Assembly: GCF_963378105.1 (NCBI RefSeq)
Contig: NZ_OY726398.1
Location: 3,906,001-3,970,000 of the forward strand
Source: Mycolicibacter sp. MU0102
GTDB lineage: Bacteria; Actinomycetota; Actinomycetes; Mycobacteriales; Mycobacteriaceae
Length of the DNA: 64,000 nt
Direction of reading: 5' to 3'
Shown here: piece by piece, positions 44,871-55,700 of the stretch
Layout of the letters: the number at the start of each line of letters is the position of its first letter
Position numbering within the stretch: position 1 is the first letter of the stretch
Notes under the pieces: model-generated
The model's input: the letters and a program-made list of their open reading frames with translations, nothing else
Told to the model about the DNA's origin: nothing
Database searches by the model: none
Program-made: the position numbers and the translations under genes

Positions 44871-45701
44871 ATGCCGGAGTTGAGCCGACGAGCGGTACTG
44901 CGCGCCGGGGCCATGTTGGGCACCGCGGGCGCGCTGGGGGCGAGTTCACTCCTGAGTGCGCGATCCACGCAGGCCGCCCCGCTGCAGGCCGCACCCACGA
45001 TGTCGACGGGCTCGTTCGCCTCGGCGGCGCGCGGAGGAATCACCACCAACTGGGCAATCGCCCGGCCCCCCGGCCAGACTGGGGCGTTGCGTCCGCTGAT
45101 CGCGTTGCACGGCAAGGGAAGTGACGCCGCGACAGTGATGGCCGGTGGCGTCGAGCAGGGCCTGGCCGAAGCTGTCGACGCGGGACTGCCTCCGTTCGCG
45201 GTGGTCGCCGTTGACGGCGGCGGGAGCTACTGGCATCGCCGTAGCTCCGGGGAGGACTCGGGGGCAATGGTGACCGACGAGTTGTTGCCACTGCTGGCCG
45301 AGCAGGGCCTGGACACCTCGCGGGTGGGATTCATCGGCTGGTCCATGGGCGGCTACGGCGCCCTGCTGCTGGGGGGCCGGCTCGGCCCGCGCCGAACCGC
45401 CGCGATCTGCGCGGTCAGCCCCGCACTGTGGCTGTCGCCCGGAGCGACGGCGCCGGGGGCGTTCGATGGCGCGTCGGACTTCTCGGCCAACTCGGTTTTC
45501 GGGATGCCGGCATTGGGCTCGATCCCGATTCGGGTGGACTGCGGAAACGGCGACCCGTTCTATTCGGCGACCCAGGCCTTCATCGCCCAGCTGCCCAACC
45601 CGCCGGCGGGCGGCTTCTCCCCGGGCGGGCACGACGGCTCCTATTGGAGCTCTCAGCTGCCAGCTGAGTTGACCTGGATCGCCCCGCTGCTGACCGCCTA
45701 A
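44871..45701 (+). CDS. Tat-exported esterase, alpha/beta-hydrolase (Rv0774c-like)
   Basis: A 276-residue esterase with a twin-arginine signal peptide: LSRRAVLRAGAMLGTAGALGASSLL at residues 3-27, cleavage likely after the AxA-like TQA near 35. The catalytic elbow is GWSMGGYGALLLG (GxSxG, near residue 160), aspartate may be in DCGNGDPFY, histidine in GGHDGSYW. It resembles the esterase D branch. In M. tuberculosis Rv0774c is a secreted esterase of this type. The ATG at 44871 starts MPELSRRAVLR; the frame is open upstream without support. Substrate unknown; a lipid ester is likely. Confidence 0.9.
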   Translation: MPELSRRAVLRAGAMLGTAGALGASSLLSARSTQAAPLQAAPTMSTGSFASAARGGITTNWAIARPPGQTGALRPLIALHGKGSDAATVMAGGVEQGLAEAVDAGLPPFAVVAVDGGGSYWHRRSSGEDSGAMVTDELLPLLAEQGLDTSRVGFIGWSMGGYGALLLGGRLGPRRTAAICAVSPALWLSPGATAPGAFDGASDFSANSVFGMPALGSIPIRVDCGNGDPFYSATQAFIAQLPNPPAGGFSPGGHDGSYWSSQLPAELTWIAPLLTA

Positions 45702-45848
45702 GCATTCTTCAGGCTCCGAACACCGCTGGCACGAAAACCAGGCAACCACCGCGGCGCTGGAGCTACCGCGAATCTGGGTTGATGTCCCGTAATTCGGCCG
45801 CATTGTCTCCTAAATCGTTGAATTCGTCCGATATTTGAGCCATATAAA

Positions 45849-45876
45849 ACCTTGTGTGACGAAGAACACGCAAGGT
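45849..45876. repeat. Hairpin upstream of the three-repeat secreted protein
   Basis: ACCTTGTGTG and CACGCAAGGT form 10-bp arms (one G-U pair as RNA) around an 8-base loop in an AT-richer stretch, 85 bp before the ATG at 45962. Read on the minus strand it is followed by TTTTATAT and looks like a terminator, but no minus-strand gene ends here. A 5' leader structure is an alternative. Confidence 0.5.
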
Positions 45877-45961
45877 ACCGTCGAAAAGTACCCACCAGTA
45901 ACTCAACTGATTCTGAGTGCCATTAAATGCCAGTCCAACCGACCCAATTGGAAGGCCTGTG

Positions 45962-47734
45962 ATGACAAATCGACGAATCCAGACGGCCGCCGTTGCTGCC
46001 ACCGCCGGCGGTGGGCTGATCACCGCCGCACTCATGCAAGCCGCGCTGGGCACCGCTGCCCCGGGCGACAACGCCTTCACCATCGACGGCACCGTTTTCG
46101 ACCCGATCACCTCATCCGGCACCAAAGGCTTCGACCCGGTCGGTCCACTCAGCCTGGCTCCCCCGCTGCTGGGCCTCGGTGGCGGGTCGGTGAGCATTGG
46201 GCCCACCAGCTTGGACCTCGCCCCACAAACCTTCGACTTGTACAACGGCACCGAATCGCTCGGCAGCATCAGCACCAACGAAACCGTCGCGAACCTGCTG
46301 GGCATGTCCAACACCGCGTTCACCGTCCTCGACACCATCCCCGCCGATGGGGTCGAGGCGTCGGCGCTACCCGCGAAGGGAACGGTCTACGACGTACTCA
46401 ACCTGGGCAACGGCTTCTACAACGTCTACGTCGCCACCCCCGGCGCGAACGGCACCGTCACCGACACCCTGGTGACGCCGTTCGGCAACACCGACCTGAG
46501 CTCGCTGTTCGCCGACATGAACGCCGCCAACCCGCTGCAGCCGGGTGACGCGTTCACCCCGCTGCAGGCCGGCGACAGCAGTATCGGCGCCGACGCCTTC
46601 AGCATCGGCGGATTCACGTTCAACCCGTTCAGCACCGGGGAGGACGGCACGGTGACCGAGGGCTTCACGCCGGTCGACTCCCTCGCAAGCCTGCCGCCGT
46701 TGTTGAACCTCGGCGGCGGCCAGCTGGTGTTCAGCCTGGGGTATCCCGAAACCCAGCCGCAGGCCTTCGCTCCGCAGGACTTCGACGTCTACGGGAGCAG
46801 CGGCAGCGAGCTCGGCAGCGTCCAAACCGCGGTGGACGTGGCGAATCTGTTGGGAATGACCAACACACAGTTGATCATCCAGGGTGTCACCGCTACCGAC
46901 GGTGTGGACGCCTCGCAGCTACCGGTACTGGGGTCGGTCTACGACGCCTTCAACCTCGGCGGTGGCTGGGTGAATGTGTACACGGCGACGCCGGACGTCA
47001 CCGTCGACGGCACCGTCACCCCCGGCACTGTCCACGACACCTTGGTCACGCCGTTCGGCAACATGAACCTGGACTCGCTGTTCGGCGGCATCAATGCCGC
47101 CAACCCGCTCGACCCGGGTGACGCCTTCACCGGGCTGCAGGTCGGCGACAGCAGCCTCGGCGATGACGCCTTCAGCCTCGGCGGCTACATCTTCGACCCG
47201 ACTCTGGGCTTGACCGGCTCGGACGAGGGTTTCAACATCGTGCCGTCGCTGCTCGGCGTCGGGCCGCTGCTTAGCCTCGGCGGTGCCTCGGTCGGCATTG
47301 GTGGCGGTACGCCGATCGACTTCGCCCCGCAGGTCTTCACCGTCTACGACGACTCCGGGTCGAGTCCCACCGACCTCGGGACCATCACCACCGGCGTGAA
47401 TGTGTCGAACCTGCTGGGGATGGCCAACACCGAGTTCACCGTGGCGAGCATCGCGGCTGCCGACGGGGTGGACGCCTCGCTGCTGCCCGCGGCAGGAACC
47501 GTCTATGACGTCCTGAACTTCGGCGGCGGTTGGCAGAACATCTACATCGCCACGCCGGGCGACGACGGCACCATCACCGACACCCTGGTGACACCGTTCG
47601 GCAACGTCGACCTGAGCTCGCTGTTCGGCATCTTCAACGCCGCCAACCCGCTCGACCCGGGTGCCGCCTTCACCGGTCTCGACGACGTAGGCGCCATGTT
47701 CGCAACGGACCCACTGGCCCTGTTCGGGCTCTGA
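45962..47734 (+). CDS. Secreted protein with three tandem ~180-residue domains (unrecognised)
   Basis: A 590-residue protein that I cannot place in a family. Residues 1-34 form a signal peptide (TNRRIQTAAVAATAGGGLITAALMQAALGTAA). The mature part has three copies of one domain at about 37-200, 211-389 and 402-571. Each holds (D/N)AF-(T/S)-(I/L)-x-G, a FAPQ-x-F-(D/T)-x-Y segment, VANLLGM-type (V)-x-NLLGM, DGV-(D/E)-AS, G-(T/S)-VYD, (D/N)TLVTPFGN-x-(D/N)L and NAANPL-x-PG. It is rich in Asp, Gly and Thr, and acidic. A GGAAGG site precedes the ATG at 45962. A cell-surface or adhesin-like role is only a guess. It ends at a hairpin convergent with the next gene. Confidence 0.88.
   Translation: MTNRRIQTAAVAATAGGGLITAALMQAALGTAAPGDNAFTIDGTVFDPITSSGTKGFDPVGPLSLAPPLLGLGGGSVSIGPTSLDLAPQTFDLYNGTESLGSISTNETVANLLGMSNTAFTVLDTIPADGVEASALPAKGTVYDVLNLGNGFYNVYVATPGANGTVTDTLVTPFGNTDLSSLFADMNAANPLQPGDAFTPLQAGDSSIGADAFSIGGFTFNPFSTGEDGTVTEGFTPVDSLASLPPLLNLGGGQLVFSLGYPETQPQAFAPQDFDVYGSSGSELGSVQTAVDVANLLGMTNTQLIIQGVTATDGVDASQLPVLGSVYDAFNLGGGWVNVYTATPDVTVDGTVTPGTVHDTLVTPFGNMNLDSLFGGINAANPLDPGDAFTGLQVGDSSLGDDAFSLGGYIFDPTLGLTGSDEGFNIVPSLLGVGPLLSLGGASVGIGGGTPIDFAPQVFTVYDDSGSSPTDLGTITTGVNVSNLLGMANTEFTVASIAAADGVDASLLPAAGTVYDVLNFGGGWQNIYIATPGDDGTITDTLVTPFGNVDLSSLFGIFNAANPLDPGAAFTGLDDVGAMFATDPLALFGL
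46070..47674 (+). repeat. Three tandem domain repeats inside the secreted protein gene
   Basis: Copies encode residues 37-200 (46070-46561), 211-389 (46592-47128) and 402-571 (47165-47674). They share blocks such as NLLGM, TLVTPFGN and NAANPL but differ at many positions, so the duplication is old. The middle copy has a longer loop near residues 345-358. Confidence 0.85.
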
Positions 47735-47737
47735 TCG

Positions 47738-47756
47738 GTAACCCCAGCCGGGTTAC
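47738..47756. terminator. Bidirectional terminator between convergent genes
   Basis: GTAACCC and GGGTTAC are perfect 7-bp arms around CAGCC, just after the secreted-protein stop and covering the TAA stop of the minus-strand gene. Position and perfect pairing indicate a shared terminator. Confidence 0.7.
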
Positions 47757-48349
47757 TGGCAGAGCTTGCCCAGCGTGGTGATGTGCGAGTCGAGGTCATG
47801 CCCCAGCTGCTCGCGCTCCGTATTCGGTTGCCCGACAAGGTAGCTGAGGTTCAGACGCTCCAGCGCACCGGCCATCTTCTGGGTGGAGTCCACGATGTCT
47901 TGCGGCGTCGCGGGGTCCGCCTCGAGCCGGCCACGCAGATAGGCCGCACCCGCAGTCAGCGACAACCGCGCGTTGGCGGCCACCGCGAGCTGGGCGACGG
48001 GGTTCTCCGGGTCCGGGTTCTTCATGTGCATGTTGTTGGCCACCGCTTGGCGAGCAAGCACGACCGCGCCGCACACGTCCTTCTTGGCGTCGTTGACCTG
48101 CTCGCTGCTGAACTTGCCAGAACCACCCGAGGACGAGCTACCGGACGGCCACAAAGCGGACACGGCGGCACCGCCGATGAGCCCGGCAACCAGTCCGATG
48201 GCCGCGGCGATCAGCAGGGGGCCGGTGCTCGACTGCGCCGGGGCCGGGGCCGGGGTGGGCGCTGGCCGCCGTTTCGCCGTGCCGGCACTTTTCGCCGGGG
48301 CATCCTGTTCTTCGGATGCAGTGGTCTCCGGTTCAGTTTGGTCAGCCAT
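47753..48349 (-). CDS. Single-pass membrane or exported protein with Pro/Ala-rich N-terminus (hypothetical)
   Basis: A 198-residue protein. Residues 1-43 are acidic and then proline/alanine-rich (PAPTPAPAPAQ), 44-66 form one membrane span (LLIAAAIGLVAGLIGGAAVSAL), and a Ser/Gly linker precedes a helical outer domain (79-198). Two cysteines (VCGAVV and the C-terminal KLCQ) may form a disulfide. The ATG is at 48349. Function unknown. It lies 30 bp after purD on the same strand, so it may be cotranscribed with it. Confidence 0.82.
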   Translation of the reverse strand: MADQTEPETTASEEQDAPAKSAGTAKRRPAPTPAPAPAQSSTGPLLIAAAIGLVAGLIGGAAVSALWPSGSSSSGGSGKFSSEQVNDAKKDVCGAVVLARQAVANNMHMKNPDPENPVAQLAVAANARLSLTAGAAYLRGRLEADPATPQDIVDSTQKMAGALERLNLSYLVGQPNTEREQLGHDLDSHITTLGKLCQ

Positions 48350-48379
48350 GGCACCAAGGATAGCGGTAGGCGCCTGCGG

Positions 48380-49648
48380 TCAGATCTGGATCTTGCCCTC
48401 GGCGGCAGCCGCGCCGATGTCGCTGCGGAAGTGGCTTCCCGGCAAGCGAATTGAGTCGAGGATCCGGTAGGCGTCGGCACGCGCGGCATTCAGGTCGTCT
48501 CCGACGCCCACCACCGAGAGCACCCGCCCGCCGGAGGACACCACTGCCCCATCGTCACGGCGTGCGGTACCGGCGTGCAGCACCCCGTCGGCCTCGGCGC
48601 CCACAATCACGTCCCCGACACGGGGCCGGCCGGGGTAGTTCTCTGCGGCCAGCACCACGGTCACCGCGGCCGCATCCCGCCAGCGCAACACCCCGAACTC
48701 GCTCAGCCCGCCGGTGGCGGCGGCGTGCAGCAATTGCCCGAGCGGCGACTCCAGCAGCGCCAGCACTGCCTGGGTCTCCGGATCGCCGAAGCGGCAATTG
48801 AATTCGACCACCGACGGCCCGGTCGACGTCATCGCCAGACCGGCATACAGCAATCCGGTGAACCGGCTGCCGCGCCGGAGAAGTTCGGCCGCGACGGGTT
48901 CGACGACGTCGGCGACGATGCCGGCCGCAGCCTCCCGGGACAACCAGGGCAACGGTGCGTAGGCGCCCATGCCACCGGTGTTGGGCCCGCTGTCGCCGTC
49001 ACCGACCCGTTTGAAGTCCTGCGCCGGCAGCAGCGGCACCACGGTGGCGCCGTCGACGATGCAGAACAGGGACAGCTCGGGGCCGTCCAGGAAGGACTCC
49101 AGCAGCACCGGATGCCCGCTGTCGAGCAGGCCGGCGGCGTGGGCGCGGGCGGCAGTCCGATCTGCCGTGACGACGACGCCCTTGCCTGCGGCTAGCCCGT
49201 CGTCCTTGACCACCCAGGCCGCGTCCCCGGCATCCGGACCGAACCGGGTCAGGGCGGCGTCCAGGTCAGCGGGGCTGTCGACGATCTCCGAGCGGGCGGT
49301 GCGCACGCCGGCGGCGGCCATCACGTCCTTCGCGAACGCCTTGGAACCTTCGATGCGGGCGGCGTCCTGCGACGGTCCGAAGCAGGCGATCCCGGCGGCA
49401 CGCACCGCATCTGCCACACCCAAGACCAACGGCACCTCCGGCCCGATCACCACCAGGTCGGCCTCGACGTCGCGGGCCAAGGCGGTGACCGCCGACGCCG
49501 AGGTGATGTCGATGTCTCGTTGCTCGGCTACCGCCGCAGTACCGGCGTTGCCGGGGGCGATCACCAGGTGATCGACCTTCGGGTCATTGCGAAGGGCTAG
49601 GAGTAACGCATGTTCCCGGGCGCCGGAACCGATCACCAGGACGCGCAT
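48380..49648 (-). CDS. purD: Phosphoribosylamine-glycine ligase (GAR synthetase)
   Basis: A 422-residue ATP-grasp enzyme joining phosphoribosylamine and glycine. It starts MRVLVIGSGAREHAL, then has VVIGPEVPLVLGVADAVRAAGIACFGPS, AAWVVKDDGLAAGKGVVVT, the GPELSLFCIVDG segment, NTGGMGAYAPLP and VEFNCRFGDPETQAVL, all canonical PurD motifs. The ATG at 49648 is clear. It lies 129 bp downstream of the PGRS stop on the same strand, so it probably has its own promoter in that gap. Confidence 0.97.
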   Translation of the reverse strand: MRVLVIGSGAREHALLLALRNDPKVDHLVIAPGNAGTAAVAEQRDIDITSASAVTALARDVEADLVVIGPEVPLVLGVADAVRAAGIACFGPSQDAARIEGSKAFAKDVMAAAGVRTARSEIVDSPADLDAALTRFGPDAGDAAWVVKDDGLAAGKGVVVTADRTAARAHAAGLLDSGHPVLLESFLDGPELSLFCIVDGATVVPLLPAQDFKRVGDGDSGPNTGGMGAYAPLPWLSREAAAGIVADVVEPVAAELLRRGSRFTGLLYAGLAMTSTGPSVVEFNCRFGDPETQAVLALLESPLGQLLHAAATGGLSEFGVLRWRDAAAVTVVLAAENYPGRPRVGDVIVGAEADGVLHAGTARRDDGAVVSSGGRVLSVVGVGDDLNAARADAYRILDSIRLPGSHFRSDIGAAAAEGKIQI

Positions 49649-49777
49649 GGGCGCTACTCCTCTCTGAGTTCGCCTCGCTTCGTCATCGGCGAGGCCGAGA
49701 CAAAGGATATATAGCGTCGATCACTGCGGATGGCGCTGCATACCTCTGGCCGCGTATTGCCCGGCCGGGTAATCGGG

Positions 49778-52700
49778 TCAGGCCGGGGCGCCTGTTGCGC
49801 CAGCCTGACCGCCAGAACCGGCCTGGCCGCCTGAACCACCTGTCCCAGCGGCGCCGGCCGTACCGCCCGCGCCGCCCACTCCGGGGGTGCCGCCGTTGAC
49901 TTCGACGACGCCGTTGGCACCGTTGCCGCCGACGCCGCCGTTGCCGCCGTCGCCGTTTTGGCTGCCCTGCGTAGTCGCAGGCCGGCCGTCTGAAGCGCCC
50001 GGACTGCTGGTGCCGGCGTCACCGCCGGCCCCGCCAGTGCCGCCGATGCCGCCGGTGCCGTTATTGCGATAGATGTCGCCGTTCGCACCCGCTCCGCCGT
50101 CGCCGCCGTACGCACCGTTGCCGCCGATTCCACCGGTGCCGATGCTTCCGGCGTTTCCGCCGTTACCACCGCGCCCGCCGTTGCCGCCATAGCCGTTGTT
50201 GGCGTCGATCCGGCCGGCCCGGCCGTTTCCACCGATACCGCCGTTTCCTCCGGAACCCGCCTGGCCAGTGGCAGCGCCGGCATTGCCACCGCTACCGCCA
50301 TTGCCGCCGTTTCCGCCGTAGCTGTTGTTGGAGGTCGAGGTGCTGTCAGCACCGTTGCCTCCGTCACCGGCATTGCCGCCACTGCTGACGATCGGTCCGG
50401 CGGTGCCGACCGACCCGTTCTGCCCGCCGTTACCGCCGTTGCCGCCGTTGCCGCCGTAGCCGTTGTTGTAGCCCAGCTGACCGTCGTGGCCCTGACCACC
50501 GTTGCCGCCGTTACCGCCGGCGCCGGCCTGGCCAGTGCTGTTCGCGGCGTTTCCTCCGAAGCCGCCGTTGCCGCCGTTACCGCCGTAGCCGTTGTTGTAG
50601 CCGACTTGGCCGTCCGCACCGTCTCCACCGGCCCCACCGGTACCGCCGTTGCCCACCTGGCCGGCAGCGCCAACCGTGCCGGCCAGCCCCCCGGTCCCGC
50701 CGCGTCCGCCGTTGCCGCCGTAGCCGTTGTTGTAGCTGACTTGGCCGTGGGCTCCGGCGCCACCATCGCCGCCGACACCGCCGTTGCCGGCCGTGCCGGT
50801 GCCGTTGCCAGCGTTGCCTCCCAGACCACCGGTTCCGCCGGTGCCGCCTTGGCCGTTGTCGTACGTCACGCTGCCGGCCGCGCCGGTTCCGCCCGCGCCA
50901 CCGTCGCCGCCGTTGCCGGCCACACCGCCGTGGCCGACGGTCCCGGCCAATCCACCGGTTCCGCCGTTGCCGCCCTGAGCTCCGGTGCCGCCGTTGTAGG
51001 CGCGCACACCGTCAGCACCATCGCCACCGGTACCCCCAGTACCGCCGTTTCCGACCTGGCCGGTGGCCCCTCCGGCGTTGCCACCGTTGCCACCGGTGCC
51101 ACCGGTGCCGCCGTAACCGTTGTTGACCGCGAACTCACCCGTGGCACCCGCGCCGCCGGCACCGCCGTTGCCGCCAGCACCGACTCCGCCGTCCGAGCCC
51201 ATGACCGACCCGCCCAGGCCGCCCTTCCCGCCGGTGCCGCCGTTACCGCCGTTGCCGCCGCGGCCGCCGCCGGACTGCATGGTGGTGGCGTCCGCGCCGT
51301 TGGCTCCGTTACCGCCCGTGCCGCCGGTGCCGCCGTTGCCGTGATCGCCGCCGTTGCCGCCGTTGCCGCCGGCACCACCGTTGGCCGCGGTCTGGCCGGT
51401 GGTGGCGGGAGGAGCCGGGGTGTAGCCAGCGCCGCCGTCGCCGCCGTTTCCGACAATGACTCCGGTGGGGGCACTGCCGGAGGTACCGGCCTGGCCACTG
51501 CCGTTCGAGCCGACTCCCGCCGTACCTGCGGCGCCACCGTGCCCGACGTTGCCGCCGTTACCGCCGTTACCGCCGTTGGTGTGGGTGGCGATTCCGGACG
51601 CACCGTTGCCGCCGTCGCCGGGGTTGGCGCCGTTACCCCCGCTGCCGGCATTGCCACCCGTGCCTTGCGCTCCGGCGCTGCCGCTGCCGTTATTCAGTGC
51701 GCCCGCCGCACCGCCGTCGCCCCCGTTGCCGCCCTGGCCACCGGCTCCACCGTTGCCGCCGTTGCCGCCGTTGCCGGTCCCGCCGTTGGCGAAGCTGCCG
51801 GTATTGCCGTCATTGCCCTTGCCGCCGGCGCCACCGGTAGCTCCGTGGCCGCCGTTTCCTCCGGACCCCGCATTTCCGGCTTGGGTGCCACTTGCTCCGC
51901 CTGCGCCACCCTGCCCGCCGGATCCACCGGTGCCACCGGTGTTGCCTGACGCCCCTGGGTTCTGGCCGTCTGCGCCCTGAGCACCCGTGGTCCCATCGCC
52001 ACCGTGGCCACCGTTACCGCCATTGCCGCGGTCGCCGCCGTTGCCGCCAGCACCACCGTTACCGCCGTTGGTGCTCGCTGCAGCGTGGTCGTCACTGCCG
52101 GCGTCGTAGCCGTTGCCACCGTTGCCGCCGTTGCCGACGACACCGGTCACACCGCTACCGGCAATTCCCTCTTGGCCCGCATTGCCAGTACCTGCGCTGC
52201 CCCCGGTCCCGGCCGCGCCACGTTCTCCACCCGCGCCGGCCGCACCGGCGTTGCCGCCATTGCCGCCGTTACCGCCCGCGAGGTGAGCGGCGTCACCGGT
52301 CTTGCCATCGCCGCCATCGCCGGGCGTGCCGGCGGCGCCGCCGCGCCCACCATTGCCGCCGCTACCGTTGGCGCCTGCCACGCCGCCGGCTGCCGTGGAG
52401 GCTCCACCGTTGCCGCCCGTACCACCGGCACCGCCGGCACCGCCGTTGCCGCCGTCGCCGGCATTGCCGCCGTGGGCACCCGCCTCGGCGTTCCCATCGC
52501 CGGCTGCGTCGTAGCCGTCGCGGCCTTCGCCACCATTGCCGCCTTGGCCGCCGTTGCCGCCGCTACCGCCGGCACCACCGACTGCCCCGGTCCCCCCATG
52601 ACCACCGGATCCTGCTGCGCCGCCCCTGCCGCCTTCTTGACCGTTGTCGCCGAGGTTGACTCCATTGAGGCCCTGGTAGCCGGCGCCGCCATCGCCGCCG

Positions 52701-55700
52701 GCACCGCCGTCACCGCCGTTGCCCTGAGTGCCGTTGAACCCGCTGGCGCTGCCATCGGCGTTCCGGCCGCCGTTGCCGGCCGCACCGCCGTTGCCTCCGT
52801 TGCCGCCGTTGGTCCCGGCGCCGCCGTTGCCACCCGGCGCGGTCGCCTGGCTGCCATCAACACCGTCAGCACCGCGACCACCGGCACCACCATTGCCGCC
52901 AACACCGGCCGTGCCATCACTACCCCCAGCAGCCTGACCACCACGCCCCGAGCCACCCACACCACCAACACCGGCGTTACCACCAGCGCCACCAGCGCCA
53001 CCGGCCTCACCATCAATGGAGGTGTTGCCGTTGCTCAGACCATCACGACCCGCCGCCCCATCAGTGCCCGCAGCACCACTACCGGCGTTACCACCAACAC
53101 CACCAAGGCCCTGCAAACCATCAGTGCCCGCAGCACCATCAGCAGCCCGCGTGCCATCACCACCAACACCACCAGCGCCCGCAGTGCCCGCCACACCACC
53201 GGCACCACCATCGCCACCAGCACCACCAGCACCACCAGCGCCGCCATCAAGACCAGCACCGGACTGCCCAACACCACTACCGCCGTGACCGCCGGCACCA
53301 CCATCGCCACCGTTGCCACCACTGCCCGCGTTACCACCCACGCCACCAACACCGGCAACACCATCGTGGGCACCAGTACCGGCAACACCACCAGCGCCGC
53401 CAGCACCACCATTGCCACCACGACCGCCATCAGCGCCATCGCCACCGCGGTCACCAGCACCACCATTGGTCGATCCGGCCGTCCCGTCGCCACCGTTGGA
53501 ACCAGCCCCACCATTGGAACCGACCCCACCATTGGCACCGTGACCACCAGCACCACCGACGCCACCATTGCCGCCATCACCATCAGAGGCGCGGGTCACC
53601 CCGTCCGCGGTCAGACCACCGTGACCACCATTGCCACCGGCACCACCATTGCCACCGGCGCTGCCATCAACAGCACCGGCGACGCCATCAACACCGTCAG
53701 CACCGCGACCACCGGCACCACCATTGCCGCCAACACCGGCCGTGCCATCACTACCCCCAGCAGCCTGACCACCACGCCCCGAGCCACCCACACCACCAAC
53801 ACCGGCGTTACCACCAGCGCCACCAGCGCCACCGGCCTCACCATCAATGGAGGTGTTGCCGTTGCTCAGACCATCACGACCCGCCGCCCCATCAGTGCCC
53901 GCAGCACCACTACCGGCGTTACCACCAACACCACCAAGGCCCTGCAAACCATCAGTGCCCGCAGCACCATCAGCAGCCCGCGTGCCATCACCACCAACAC
54001 CACCAGCGCCCGCAGTGCCCGCCACACCACCGGCACCACCATCGCCACCAGCACCACCAGCGCCACCATTGCCGCCATCAAGACCAGCACCGGACTGCCC
54101 AACACCACTACCGCCGTGACCGCCGGCACCACCATCGCCACCGTTGCCACCACTGCCCGCGTTACCACCCACGCCACCAACACCGGCAACACCATCGTGG
54201 GCACCAGTACCGGCAACACCACCAGCGCCGCCAGCACCACCATTGCCACCACGACCGCCATCAGCGCCATCGCCACCGCGGTCACCAGCACCACCATTGG
54301 TCGATCCGGCCGTCCCGTCGCCACCGTTGGAACCAGCCCCACCATTGGAACCGACCCCACCATTGGCACCGTGACCACCAGCACCACCGACGCCACCATT
54401 GCCGCCATCACCATCAGAGGCGCGGGTCACCCCGTCCGCGGTCAGACCACCGTGACCACCATTGCCACCGGCACCACCATTGCCACCGGCGCTGCCATCA
54501 ACAGCACCGGCGACGCCATCAACACCGTCAGCACCGCGACCACCGGCACCACCATTGCCGCCAACACCGGCCGTGCCATCACTACCCCCAGCAGCCTGAC
54601 CACCACGCCCCGAGCCACCCACACCACCAACACCGGCGTTACCACCAGCGCCACCAGCGCCACCGGCCTCACCATCAATGGAGGTGTTGCCGTTGCTCAG
54701 ACCATCACGACCCGCCGCCCCATCAGTGCCCGCAGCACCACTACCGGCGTTACCACCAACACCACCAAGGCCCTGCAAACCATCAGTGCCCGCAGCACCA
54801 TCAGCAGCCCGCGTGCCATCACCACCAACACCACCAGCGCCCGCAGTGCCCGCCACACCACCGGCACCACCATCGCCACCAGCACCACCAGCGCCACCAT
54901 TGCCGCCATCAAGACCAGCACCGGACTGCCCAACACCACTACCGCCGTGACCGCCGGCACCACCATCGCCACCGTTGCCACCACTGCCCGCGTTACCACC
55001 CACGCCACCAACACCGGCAACACCATCGTGGGCACCAGTACCGGCAACACCACCAGCGCCGCCAGCACCACCATTGCCACCACGACCGCCATCAGCGCCA
55101 TCGCCACCGCGGTCACCAGCACCACCATTGGTCGATCCGGCCGTCCCGTCGCCACCGTTGGAACCAGCCCCACCATTGGAACCGACCCCACCATTGGCAC
55201 CGTGACCACCGGCACCACCGACGCCACCATTGCCGCCATCACCATCAGAGGCGCGGGTCACCCCGTCCGCGGTCAGACCACCGTGACCACCATTGCCACC
55301 GGCACCACCATTGCCACCGGCGCTGCCATCAACAGCACCGGCGACGCCATCAACACCGTCAGCACCGCGACCACCGGCACCACCATTGCCGCCAACACCG
55401 GCCGTGCCATCACTACCCCCGGCAGCCTGACCACCACGCCCCGAGCCACCCACACCACCAACACCGGCGTTACCACCAGCGCCACCAGCGCCACCGGCCT
55501 CACCATCAATCGAGGTGTTGCCGTTGCTCAGACCATCACGACCCGCCGCCCCATCAGTGCCCGCAGCACCACTACCGGCGTTACCACCAACACCACCAAG
55601 GCCCTGCAAACCATCAGTGCCCGCAGCACCATCAGCAGCCCGCGTGCCATCACCACCAACACCACCAGCGCCCGCAGTGCCCGCCACACCACCGGCACCA

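Noticed and set aside
45763..46338. 191-residue minus-strand frame over the start of the repeat-protein gene
   Set aside because: Antisense to a signal peptide gene with clear start and repeats; no features of its own.
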